The notes under the pieces were generated by a model. The model saw only the letters and a program-made list of their open reading frames with translations, was not told where the DNA came from and did no database searches. DNA of 64,000 nucleotides from Microbacterium sp. RURRCA19A (GTDB lineage: Bacteria > Actinomycetota > Actinomycetes > Actinomycetales > Microbacteriaceae): assembly GCF_900156455.1 (NCBI RefSeq), contig NZ_FTNQ01000001.1:1240001-1304000 (forward strand). The letters run 5' to 3'. This document shows, piece by piece, positions 16,233 to 23,994 of this stretch; position 1 is the stretch's first letter; each line of letters begins with the position of its first letter. The position numbers and the translations under genes are program-made.

Positions 16233-17696
16233 TCAGCCGTTGATGACCTGGGGCACCCCCAGGGCCTTGAGGCCTTCGACGCCGAACTCGAGGCCGTAGC
16301 CCGAACCCTTCACCCCGCCGAAGGGGACGAGCGGGTGCACGCCGCCGTGGGAGTTGATCCACACGGTTCCCGCCTGCAGGCGCGCGGCCACCTCGCGTGC
16401 GGCGTCGCGGTCGCTCGACCACACCGATGCGCCGAGGCCGACGTCGAGGCCGTTCGCGCTCGCGATGGCCTGCTCCACGTCCCGGTACCGGATGACCGGG
16501 AGGACGGGACCGAACTGCTCCTCGTCGACGAGCGCCACTCCATCGGTGATGTCGGCGACGATCGTCGTGCGGTAGAACAGCTCCCCGAGATCGGAGGCCG
16601 GCCCGCCGCCGAGCACCACACGAGCCCCGGAGGCCTTGGCATCCGCGACGAGTCGGTCGACGATGTCGAACTGCTGGGCGTTCTGCAGCGGGCCGAGCAC
16701 CGTGCCCGCGTCGAGCCCGCGCCCCATCGGCACGTGCGCGGCGTACTCGGCGAGCGCATCGACGACGGCGTCGTAGACGTCGTCGTGCACGTAGAGGCGT
16801 TTCAGCGCCGCGCACGTCTGACCGGTGTTGATGAACGCGCCCCAGAAGAGCCCCTCGGCGATGCCCGCGGGGTCGACGTCGGACAGCACGATGCCGGCGT
16901 CGTTTCCGCCGAGCTCGAGAGTCAGGCGGGCGAGGTTGCCCGCCGAGCTCTCGATGATCTTGCGACCGGTCGCGGTCGAGCCGGTGAACATCACCTTGTC
17001 GACGTCCGGGTGGGCGACCAGACGCGCCCCGGCGTCGCGGTCGCCCGAGACGGCGATGAGCACGTCGTCGGGCAGCGCGTCGTTGAGGACCTCCACGAGG
17101 GCCAGCACGCTCAGCGGGGTGTACTCGCTCGGCTTGACCACGACGGTGTTCCCCATGCGCAGCGCGGGGGCGATCTGCCAGACGGTGATCATCATGGGCC
17201 AGTTCCAGGGGCCCACCGCGGCCACGACGCCGAGCGCACGGTAGTGCAGTTCGGCGTAGGTCTCTCCGTCGTCGACGACGACCTCGGGCGCGAGGGCGGT
17301 GGCGGCGGTCGCCCGCAGCCATGCCGCGCAAGCGCCCACTTCGAAGCGCGCGTTGGGCCCGTCGAGGGGTTTGCCCTGTTCGCGAGAGAGCAGACGGGCG
17401 AGGGCTTCGGCGTTCGCCTCGACGCGATCGGCCGCGGCCATCAGCAGAGCGCTGCGGTCCGCGTGGCCGCGGGCGTCCCAGGCGGGTTGCGCCGCACGGG
17501 CGCGGGCCACGGCGGCGTCGACGTCGGCGACGGTGTGCACCGGCGCTCGGCCGATCACCTCGCGCGTCGCGGCATCCGGGATCTCCCGCCCCTGGCCCTC
17601 GGGAGCCTGCACGCGCGCCAGCAGGGCGAGGTCGTCGGCGTCGGGCGCGGCCGTGTCGATCACGGGGTCGGCCAGGGCGGGGGTGGGATCGGACAT
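16233..17696 (-). CDS. Aldehyde dehydrogenase, probably for arylacetaldehyde
   Basis: 487 residues from the ATG at 17696 with GGAG 7 bases upstream; a longer frame to 17855 is rejected. Seen: PWNWP at about 163-167, Glu261 in LELGGN and the nucleophile Cys295 in NTGQTCAALK. It oxidises aldehydes to acids with NAD(P)+. It is divergent from a ThDP-dependent enzyme, the classic pairing of a 2-oxo acid decarboxylase with an aldehyde dehydrogenase. It could also serve the amine oxidase. The expected product, an arylacetate, would feed the hpa genes. The substrate is inferred from context. Confidence 0.85.
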   Translation of the reverse strand: MSDPTPALADPVIDTAAPDADDLALLARVQAPEGQGREIPDAATREVIGRAPVHTVADVDAAVARARAAQPAWDARGHADRSALLMAAADRVEANAEALARLLSREQGKPLDGPNARFEVGACAAWLRATAATALAPEVVVDDGETYAELHYRALGVVAAVGPWNWPMMITVWQIAPALRMGNTVVVKPSEYTPLSVLALVEVLNDALPDDVLIAVSGDRDAGARLVAHPDVDKVMFTGSTATGRKIIESSAGNLARLTLELGGNDAGIVLSDVDPAGIAEGLFWGAFINTGQTCAALKRLYVHDDVYDAVVDALAEYAAHVPMGRGLDAGTVLGPLQNAQQFDIVDRLVADAKASGARVVLGGGPASDLGELFYRTTIVADITDGVALVDEEQFGPVLPVIRYRDVEQAIASANGLDVGLGASVWSSDRDAAREVAARLQAGTVWINSHGGVHPLVPFGGVKGSGYGLEFGVEGLKALGVPQVING

Positions 17697-17837
17697 CTCG
17701 GCTCCTTCGGTTCGTGTCCCGGGCCGTGGTGCGCGAGGCCCGTCTCCCGTCAGCCTCCGCCGCGAGCGCGCGCCGCGCTTGTCCGCGCGTGCGGGGGGCA
17801 TGACCGGCCGTGCCCGCTTGCCCCGCGGCGCGGGAAC

Positions 17838-17883
17838 GCCGCCGCGCCCCACCACACGACGCCGCCGCGCCCCACCACACGAC
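17838..17883. repeat. Perfect 23-bp tandem duplication in a divergent promoter region
   Basis: The unit begins GCCGCCGCGCC and ends CCACCACACGAC, and is repeated without a mismatch at 17838-17860 and 17861-17883. It ends 7 bp before the GntR-type palindrome at 17891. Confidence 0.9.
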
Positions 17884-17890
17884 CCGCGCG

Positions 17891-17902
17891 ATCGTATATG
17901 AT
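17891..17902. promoter_or_regulatory. GntR (FadR/VanR-type) operator candidate
   Basis: ATCGTATATGAT differs by one base from the perfect palindrome ATCGTATACGAT found before the hpa genes at 22415. It lies between the divergent aldehyde dehydrogenase and ThDP-enzyme genes. The pattern fits the known ATNGTATACNAT consensus of FadR-subfamily GntR proteins. Confidence 0.65.
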
Positions 17903-18015
17903 CGCCTCGTCAGGCGCACGAGGCCGTGCGTCGCTGCTCGAAAAAGGGGCACGTAGCGCGACACGGCGCGAGACACATACGGATCATTCCCGTCCCTGTC
18001 TCGAAAGGCCGCGCC

Positions 18016-19668
18016 ATGCCCTCCGTCTCCGCCCACGTCGCGCACACCCTCGCCCGCCACCTCCACCACGTCTTCGGCGTCATGGGCAACGGAAACGCGC
18101 ACTTCCTCGACGTGCTGCACCGCGAGACCGACCTGCCCTTCACCGCGATGCGGCACGAGTCCGGCGGAGTGGTCGCCGCCGACGCGCACTACCGCGCCTC
18201 GGGACGTCTCGCCGCCGCGACCGCCACCTACGGCGCGGGGTTCACCAACACCCTCACGGCGCTGGCCGAGTCGGCCCAGGCCCGCATCCCCCTCCTCCTC
18301 GTCGTGGGCGACGAGCCCACCTCGGGGCCGCGCCCGTGGGGTGTCGACCAGGTCGCGCTCGCCTCGGCGGTCGGCGTGCGCACCTACACGGTGGGCGATC
18401 GGGATGCCACGGCCACCGTCCTCATCGCCCTCGAGCACGCGCTGACCTACCGCGTGCCGGTCGTGCTGGCGATCCCGTACGACGTCGTCACGCGCGAGGC
18501 GGGTCCGCTTACGGATGCCGGAACGGTGACGCTGCCCGCCCCGCTCGCGCCGCGCGGACCGGCCGCCGAGGCGGCCCTCGACCGCATCGCCGACGCCCTG
18601 GCATCCGCCGAACGTCCGTTCCTGCTCGCCGGTCGCGGGGCGTGGCTCACGCACGCCGGTGACGCGCTCGGGCGTCTCGCCGAAGCGACCGGTGCGGTCA
18701 CGGCATCCACCGCTCTCGGGCGGGGGATCTTCCCCGACGCCCGCTACGACCTCGGGGTCACGGGCGGCTTCGGCGCCGAAGGCGCGATGCGGCTCGTGCG
18801 CGAGGCCGATGTCGCGGTGGTCTTCGGGGCGGGTCTCAACCAGTTCACGATGCGCTTCGGCGAGCTCTTCGCCCCCGACACCGCGGTGTTCCAGATCGAC
18901 GTCACCGCGACCGCCACCCACGCGCAGGTCGGCGGGTTCGTGCGGGCGGATGCCGCGATCGCGGCCGAGGCGCTCGTCGAGCGGCTCCGCGCGCGCGGCG
19001 CCTCCGCCTCGGGCTGGCGCGAGCGCATCGACATCGCGCCGCTGCGCGCCCAGGAGCCCGGTGACGGCATCGCCGCCGACGGCCGCCTCGACCCCCGCTC
19101 CGCCGCCGCGCGGCTCGCGGAGCTGCTGCCAGAGGATCGCGTCGTCGTCTCGGACGGCGGGCACTTCCTCGGCTGGTCGAACATGTACTGGCCCGTCGCC
19201 TCCCCCGACCGCGTGATGATGATCGGCACCGCCTACCAGTCGATCGGCCTCGGCTTCCCCTCGGTCGCGGGCGCCATCGCGGCCCGCCCGGAGTCCACCG
19301 TCGTGCTCACCACCGGCGACGGCGGCGGGCTCATGGCCATCGCCGATCTCGAGAGCGCCGTGCGCTCCGCCCGCGGACACGGCATCGCCGTCGTGTGGAA
19401 CGACGCGGCCTACGGCGCCGAAGTCAACCTGTACGGCCTGAAGGGGCTGGCCCGCGAGCCGATGCTCATCCCCGAGGTCGACTTCGCCGCCGTCGCCCGC
19501 GGCTTCGGCGCGGAGGGCGTGGTCGTGCGAGGCGTCGCCGATCTCGACGCCGTGGCCGACTGGACGGCCCGCGACCCCGAGGAGCGCCCTTTCCTGCTGC
19601 TCGACCTGCGCATCAGCGGCGACGTGATCGCGCCGTACCAGCGCGAGATCATCAAGGTGAACTCGTAG
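18016..19668 (+). CDS. ThDP-dependent 2-oxo acid decarboxylase / acetolactate synthase-like enzyme
   Basis: 550 residues from the ATG at 18016 (GAAAGG upstream). Three-domain layout: the Pyr domain with activating Glu48 in RHESGG, a central domain (about 185-330), and the PP domain with the ThDP motif GDG at 434-436 ending in Asn462-Asp463. The family includes acetolactate synthase, benzoylformate decarboxylase and indole- or phenylpyruvate decarboxylases. The divergent aldehyde dehydrogenase argues for a decarboxylase that makes an aldehyde. The operator shared with the hpa operon argues for an arylpyruvate or similar substrate. Sequence alone does not settle this. Confidence 0.78.
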   Translation: MPSVSAHVAHTLARHLHHVFGVMGNGNAHFLDVLHRETDLPFTAMRHESGGVVAADAHYRASGRLAAATATYGAGFTNTLTALAESAQARIPLLLVVGDEPTSGPRPWGVDQVALASAVGVRTYTVGDRDATATVLIALEHALTYRVPVVLAIPYDVVTREAGPLTDAGTVTLPAPLAPRGPAAEAALDRIADALASAERPFLLAGRGAWLTHAGDALGRLAEATGAVTASTALGRGIFPDARYDLGVTGGFGAEGAMRLVREADVAVVFGAGLNQFTMRFGELFAPDTAVFQIDVTATATHAQVGGFVRADAAIAAEALVERLRARGASASGWRERIDIAPLRAQEPGDGIAADGRLDPRSAAARLAELLPEDRVVVSDGGHFLGWSNMYWPVASPDRVMMIGTAYQSIGLGFPSVAGAIAARPESTVVLTTGDGGGLMAIADLESAVRSARGHGIAVVWNDAAYGAEVNLYGLKGLAREPMLIPEVDFAAVARGFGAEGVVVRGVADLDAVADWTARDPEERPFLLLDLRISGDVIAPYQREIIKVNS

Positions 19669-19707
19669 GCGCCGAGCGGCGCCCCACCCTCCCCGGCCGG
19701 TGCTCAT

Positions 19708-19758
19708 TTGCCTCATATGGTCGGCACCGCACGCCTGAGGCGACCATGCGGGGCAAAC
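19708..19758. repeat. TTGCC..GGCAAAC palindromic repeat, copy 1
   Basis: TTGCCTCATATGGTCG is partly inverted against CGACCATGCGGGGCAAAC, and outer GTGCTC/GAGCAC arms extend it to 19700-19769. A related 52-bp copy lies at 20832 on the other side of the DUF559-type gene. Confidence 0.65.
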
Positions 19759-19840
19759 GACGCGAGCACGGTGACGGGCATTCTCCACAGATCGCGGATG
19801 CCGTGCCCACGCGCCGCTCCGACAGTGTCTCGTTGCAAGG

Positions 19841-20800
19841 GTGCGAGCCGCATCCCTGCCCGACGAACTGCCGGAGTCCTTCTCGGTCGGTGCGGCGTTG
19901 CAGCACGGCGTGTCGCGGCGACGGCTCCGCGCCGCCGACCTCGCCGCCCCGTTCCACGGCGTACGGACGCGTTCGGCCCCACCGGAGGACGCGTTCGAGG
20001 CATCCGTTCGCCGTCGATCGGCGGAGTACGCCGCGCGGATGCGGGATTGTGAGTTCTTCTGTCTGGTCGCCGCGGCGGTGCTGTGGGGCGCACCGTTGCC
20101 CTCGTCGGTCTTCCACATCCGCGACGGATCGAACCGCCGGGTCGAGCGCCCACTCGACGTCGGCGTGCTCCTGCCCTCGCGTGCGAGCGGAGTGCGCGGA
20201 ACGTCGATCGCGGCCGCGATGGGGAGCGTTCGCACCGAGCCCGCGAGCGGCCTGCGAGCAACGAGCCCGGCGACCACGTGGGCGATGATGGGCGCCCTGC
20301 TGCGACGAGATGACCTCGTCGCGCTCGGCGACGCGTTCGTGCGCGAGCCGATGCGCTCGGGTGACCCACCGGCGCTCGCGACGATCGCCGAGCTCACGGC
20401 AGCTCTCGAGGCGGGACGCCGCCGGGGTGCCGCCACGCTGCGCGAAGCGCTGTCCCTCGTACGCACACGCTCACGGTCCAGCAAAGAGACCGAAACGCGG
20501 TTGGCCCTCCTTGCCGCAAGGCTCCCCGAGCCGTCGCTGAACTGGCCGGTGGTCGTAAACGGGAGGGTGCTCGCGCTGGTCGACCTGGCCTATCCGGAGC
20601 GCAGGGTGGGCTTCGAGTACGAGGGCGAGCAGCACCTCACCGACCCGGGGCAGTGGGCCCGCGACATCCGGCGCTACGAGACGCTCGCCGACGTCGGCTG
20701 GCGCATCATCCGCGTCACCAAGTCCGACCTCGGCGGGCACCGTGCGCCCTTCGTGGAGAGGGCGCACGCGGCATTCGCCTCACGAACCCGCCCCGACTGA
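19841..20800 (+). CDS. DUF559-type protein with Vsr-like endonuclease-fold C-terminus
   Basis: 319 residues with a GTG start. The N-terminal two thirds (about 1-210) resembles the AbiEi-like winged-helix proteins common in actinobacteria. The C-terminal part (about 215-310) has the DUF559 pattern: an E..TETRLALLAA start, VDLAYPERRVGFEYEGEQH, and WRIIRVTKSDL. DUF559 is related to the very-short-patch-repair endonuclease fold; Asp and Glu in the VDLAYPE..GFEYEG segment are the expected metal ligands. The biological role is unknown. Related palindromes lie on both sides. It has no functional tie to the catabolic genes around it. Confidence 0.7.
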   Translation: MRAASLPDELPESFSVGAALQHGVSRRRLRAADLAAPFHGVRTRSAPPEDAFEASVRRRSAEYAARMRDCEFFCLVAAAVLWGAPLPSSVFHIRDGSNRRVERPLDVGVLLPSRASGVRGTSIAAAMGSVRTEPASGLRATSPATTWAMMGALLRRDDLVALGDAFVREPMRSGDPPALATIAELTAALEAGRRRGAATLREALSLVRTRSRSSKETETRLALLAARLPEPSLNWPVVVNGRVLALVDLAYPERRVGFEYEGEQHLTDPGQWARDIRRYETLADVGWRIIRVTKSDLGGHRAPFVERAHAAFASRTRPD

Positions 20801-20831
20801 CTCCGCCGGCCGAGCCACGGCATTCGGTCAC

Positions 20832-20883
20832 TTGCCGCACATGGCCGCCCCGCACCCCCCACCGGCGACAATCCCAGGCAAAC
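20832..20883. repeat. TTGCC..GGCAAAC palindromic repeat, copy 2
   Basis: It begins TTGCCGCACATGGCCG and ends CCAGGCAAAC. It aligns with the element at 19708 over its whole length with one length change, and starts 32 bases after the DUF559-type gene. Confidence 0.6.
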
Positions 20884-20902
20884 GGAGGGCGGGCCCGCGC
20901 AC

Positions 20903-20939
20903 GGCGGCCCCGCCGCACCGGAGCGCGACGGGGGCCGCC
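20903..20939 (-). terminator. Terminator of the MHS transporter gene
   Basis: GGCGGCCCC (20903-20911) pairs with GGGGCCGCC (20931-20939), ten bases past the transporter stop on the minus strand. Confidence 0.65.
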
Positions 20940-20948
20940 GGCCGCGGG

Positions 20949-22331
20949 TCAGACCCGCGACAGCCCGCGGATCGGGCTGACCTCCTGCTCGGCCTCGTGG
21001 TCGGGACCGAGCGGGATGCCGCTGCGGTCGCGCAGCAGCAGCGTCGCGACGAGGCCGACCACCGTCATCCCGGCGAGGTACCAGGTGACCGACATCGTCG
21101 TGCCCGTTGCCTTGACCAGCGCCTCCGCGATCGTCGGAGCGAACGCGCCACCGAGGATCGCCCCGATCGCGTACGAGATCGAGACCCCCGAGAAGCGGAT
21201 GGATGCCGGGAACAACTCGGCGTACAGCGCGGCCTGCGGGCCGTAGGTGAGGCCGAGACCCACGGTGAGGATGACGAGCGCCAGCGTCAGCAGCCCGATG
21301 CTCCCCGTGTTCACCAGCGGGAACAGCAGGAAGACGCCGACGAGCTGCGCGATCCACCCCAGCACGTACGTGTTGCGGCGGCCGATCTTGTCGCCGATCC
21401 AGCCGCCGAGCCATGTGAACGCGAGCCACGACACCGCGGAGAGCGTCACGGCGCCGAGCACGTCGGCCGTGGCGAGACCGATCGGGCCGTCGGGGTTGGT
21501 CGCGTAGCGCTGGATGTATCCGCCCGTGGTCATGTAGCCGACGGCGTTGTTGCCGGCGAACACGAGCGCGGCGATGAGCACGAGCAGCGCGTGCTTGCGG
21601 AACAGCTGCACGATCGGCATCCGCGTCTTCTCCTTGCGCTCGGCGAGCTCGAGGAACACGGGGCTCTCCTCGACTTTCTTGCGCACGTAGTACCCGACGA
21701 GGATCAGCACGAACGACAGCAGGAACGGCACGCGCCAGCCCCACGCGAGGAACGCGTCGCCGGGGGCGATGATCGCCATGAGGGCGAGCATTCCGCTGGC
21801 GAGCAGCAGCCCCAGGGGGACGCCGAGCTGCGGTGAGGCGCCGAAGAGGCTGCGCTTGGTCTTGGGCGCGTGCTCGACGGCCATGAGCACCGCGCCGCCC
21901 CACTCGCCACCGGCCGAGATCCCCTGCAGCACGCGCAGGAGGATCAGGAGGATCGGGGCCACGACACCGATCGCGTCGTAGGTGGGCAGGACGCCGATGA
22001 GGGTGGTCGAGGCGCCCATGAGGATCAGCGTCAGCATCAGCACCACGCGGCGTCCGTACTTGTCGCCGAGGTGGCCGGCGAGGAAGGCGCCGAGGGGACG
22101 GAACAGGAAGCTCAGTCCGACCGTGAGGAACGACAGGATCTGCGCGATGCCGGGACCGGCGGGGGCGAAGAAGAGCTGGCCGAACACGAGACCCGCGGCC
22201 GAGGCGTAGAGGAAGAAGTCGTACCACTCGACGGTGGTGCCGACCACGGTGGCGAAGACCACGCGGCGGCGGTCCGTCGAGGTGGAGATGGTGCCGGTGG
22301 GCGTGAAGCCCGGCGGCTGGGAGCGGGACAT
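20949..22331 (-). CDS. MFS transporter, metabolite:H+ symporter (MHS) family
   Basis: 460 residues, about twelve membrane helices. Family signatures: TTVEWYDFFLYA in helix 1, GHLGDKYGRR in the first cytoplasmic loop, and RVLQGISAGGEWGGA. MHS proteins import organic acids such as shikimate, citrate, 2-oxoglutarate or aromatic acids. The gene starts after AAGGAG and is divergent from the FAH-RraA gene across a 121-bp region with a GntR-type operator. It probably imports an arylacetate such as 4-hydroxyphenylacetate or homoprotocatechuate for the hpa pathway. The substrate is inferred. Confidence 0.87.
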   Translation of the reverse strand: MSRSQPPGFTPTGTISTSTDRRRVVFATVVGTTVEWYDFFLYASAAGLVFGQLFFAPAGPGIAQILSFLTVGLSFLFRPLGAFLAGHLGDKYGRRVVLMLTLILMGASTTLIGVLPTYDAIGVVAPILLILLRVLQGISAGGEWGGAVLMAVEHAPKTKRSLFGASPQLGVPLGLLLASGMLALMAIIAPGDAFLAWGWRVPFLLSFVLILVGYYVRKKVEESPVFLELAERKEKTRMPIVQLFRKHALLVLIAALVFAGNNAVGYMTTGGYIQRYATNPDGPIGLATADVLGAVTLSAVSWLAFTWLGGWIGDKIGRRNTYVLGWIAQLVGVFLLFPLVNTGSIGLLTLALVILTVGLGLTYGPQAALYAELFPASIRFSGVSISYAIGAILGGAFAPTIAEALVKATGTTMSVTWYLAGMTVVGLVATLLLRDRSGIPLGPDHEAEQEVSPIRGLSRV

Positions 22332-22410
22332 AGGGACTCCTTAGAGACGTCGTCGTCGTCACAACCCCGGTCGTCGTCGTCGGCGACGAGGTGCAGGTTG
22401 CTGGGGTGGT

Positions 22411-22437
22411 TCGTATCGTATACGATTTCAGATACGA
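22411..22437. promoter_or_regulatory. GntR operator between the transporter and hpa genes
   Basis: A perfect 12-bp palindrome, ATCGTATACGAT (22415-22426), sits inside a wider TCGTAT...ATACGA inverted repeat. It is 16-42 bases before the FAH-RraA start and about 80 before the transporter start. The gntR gene is the second gene of the operon, so autoregulation is likely. Confidence 0.75.
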
Positions 22438-22452
22438 CGCAAGGGAGCATCC

Positions 22453-23994
22453 ATGACCGACATCGACGACCGGTTCACCGTCCTCGGCGCGCGTCCCGGC
22501 AAGATCATGGCCGTCCACCTCTCCTACATCTCTCGCGCCGATCAACGCGGCCGCCGCCCGGCGGCGCCGTCCTACTTCTTCAAGCCGTCCAGCTCGCTCG
22601 CCGCCTCGGGCGCCGAGATCGAGCGCCCCGCCGGCACCGAGCTGCTCGCCTTCGAGGGCGAGATCGCGCTGATCATCGGCGAGCCCGCGCGATGGGTGAC
22701 CCCGGATGCCGCGTGGAACCACGTCGCATCCCTCACCGCCGCGAACGACTTCGGCCTGTACGACCTGCGCGCGAACGACAAGGGCTCCAACGTCCGCTCC
22801 AAGGGCGGCGACGGGTATACGCCCCTCGGCCCCGCGCTCATCGACGCGCGGGCGGTGGACCCGGCCGCGCTGCGCCTGCGCACCTGGGTGAACGGCGAGG
22901 TCGTGCAGGACGACACCACCGCCGGCCTGCTCTTCCCGCTCGCGCAGATCGTCGCCGACCTGTCGCAGCATTTCACCCTCGAGACCGGCGACGTCATCCT
23001 CACCGGCACCCCCGCGGGCTCGTCGGTGGTCGTCCCCGGCGACGTCGTCGAGGTGCAGGTGGATGCCGGCATTCACTCGACCGGTCGACTCCGCACCACG
23101 GTGGTCCAGGGCGGCCGGCCCTTCGACGGCGCGGTCGGCTCCCTGCCGGCGGCCGACGACACCCAGCGCACCGAGGCCTGGGGTTCGGCCGCGGCCGCCG
23201 CCGCCGCGAGAACAGGCGATCGTTCCGAAACAGGACGATCCGCCGGCGACTCTCCTGTTCTCACCGATTCCCCTGTTCTCAACGCCCCCGACACCCGGCC
23301 CGTCCTCACCCCAGAACTTCGCGCCAAGCTCGCGCGCGTTCCCGTCGCCGCCCTCAGCGGCCAGCTCCGCACGCGCGGGCTGAACGACGTCACGATCGAC
23401 GGCGTCCATGCCCTCACCCCGGGCAACCGCTTCGTCGGCACGGCCCGCACGCTCCGCTTCCTCCCCCACCGCGAAGACCTCTTCGCCGCGCGCGGCGGTG
23501 GCTACAACGCCCAGAAGCGCGCATTCGACGCGGTGGAACAGGGCGAGGTCCTGGTCATCGAGGCCCGCGGCGAGCGCGGCTCGGGCACCCTGGGCGACAT
23601 CCTCGCGATCCGCGCCCACGCGCGCGGCGCTGCCGCGATCGTCACCGACGGCGGCGTCCGGGATGCCGAGGCGGTCGCCGCCGTCGGCATCCCGGTGTTC
23701 ACCGCAGGTCCCCACCCGGCGGTCCTCGGTCGCCGGCACGTGCCGTGGGAGACCGACGTCGCGATCGGCTGCGGCGGCACCACCGTGGAGCCCGGCGACA
23801 TCCTCGTCGGCGACGGCGACGGCGTCATCGTGCTTCCGCCGGCGCTCGCCGAGGAAGTGGTCGACGCCGCGCTCGCCCAGGAGGAGGAGGATGCGTGGAT
23901 CGCCGCACAGGTGGCATCCGGTCATCCCGTCGACGGGCTCTTCCCGATGAACGCCGAATGGCGCGCCCGCTACGAGAGCGAGAGGCAGAACTGA
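22453..23994 (+). CDS. Fusion of an FAH-family isomerase/decarboxylase domain with an RraA/HMG-aldolase-like domain
   Basis: 513 residues. Residues about 15-235 form a fumarylacetoacetate-hydrolase (FAH) domain like that of HpaG/HpcE: metal-site FEGEIALIIG, KG.DGYTPLGPALID, and ILTGTPAG. Residues about 280-505 form an RraA-like domain with the metal-site motif DGGVRD, whose Arg and Asp are catalytic in HMG/CHA aldolases. E. coli HpaG has two FAH halves that decarboxylate 5-oxopent-3-ene-1,2,5-tricarboxylate and isomerise the product. Here an RraA-like domain stands where the second half would be. The linker (252-276) is encoded by an inverted repeat. The pathway position is well supported by the next genes; which domain does which step is unknown. 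Confidence 0.82.
   Translation: MTDIDDRFTVLGARPGKIMAVHLSYISRADQRGRRPAAPSYFFKPSSSLAASGAEIERPAGTELLAFEGEIALIIGEPARWVTPDAAWNHVASLTAANDFGLYDLRANDKGSNVRSKGGDGYTPLGPALIDARAVDPAALRLRTWVNGEVVQDDTTAGLLFPLAQIVADLSQHFTLETGDVILTGTPAGSSVVVPGDVVEVQVDAGIHSTGRLRTTVVQGGRPFDGAVGSLPAADDTQRTEAWGSAAAAAAARTGDRSETGRSAGDSPVLTDSPVLNAPDTRPVLTPELRAKLARVPVAALSGQLRTRGLNDVTIDGVHALTPGNRFVGTARTLRFLPHREDLFAARGGGYNAQKRAFDAVEQGEVLVIEARGERGSGTLGDILAIRAHARGAAAIVTDGGVRDAEAVAAVGIPVFTAGPHPAVLGRRHVPWETDVAIGCGGTTVEPGDILVGDGDGVIVLPPALAEEVVDAALAQEEEDAWIAAQVASGHPVDGLFPMNAEWRARYESERQN
23208..23280. repeat. Inverted repeat inside the FAH-RraA coding sequence
   Basis: GAGAACAGG (23208-23216) is inverted against CCTGTTCTC at 23254-23262 and again at 23272-23280. 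An inner GATCGT/ACGATC pair makes a nested hairpin. It stays in frame and encodes the domain linker (RTGDRSETGRSAGDSPVL then TDSPVLNAP). Confidence 0.75.

Noticed and set aside
17821..17890. Satellite or rho-independent terminator in the GC-rich tandem repeat
   Set aside because: The repeat is direct, not inverted, and lies upstream of both divergent genes.
13508..20484. Very long minus-strand open frames opposite the permease, MoaF-like and ThDP-enzyme genes
   Set aside because: They are shadows of real genes in GC-rich DNA: their predicted proteins are Arg/Gly/Ala/His-rich with no domains, while the opposite strand encodes full known families.
20674..23925. Long minus-strand frame of over 1000 codons across the transporter and FAH-RraA genes
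   Set aside because: No domain is visible and it overlaps two clear genes in other frames. It is a GC-bias artefact.
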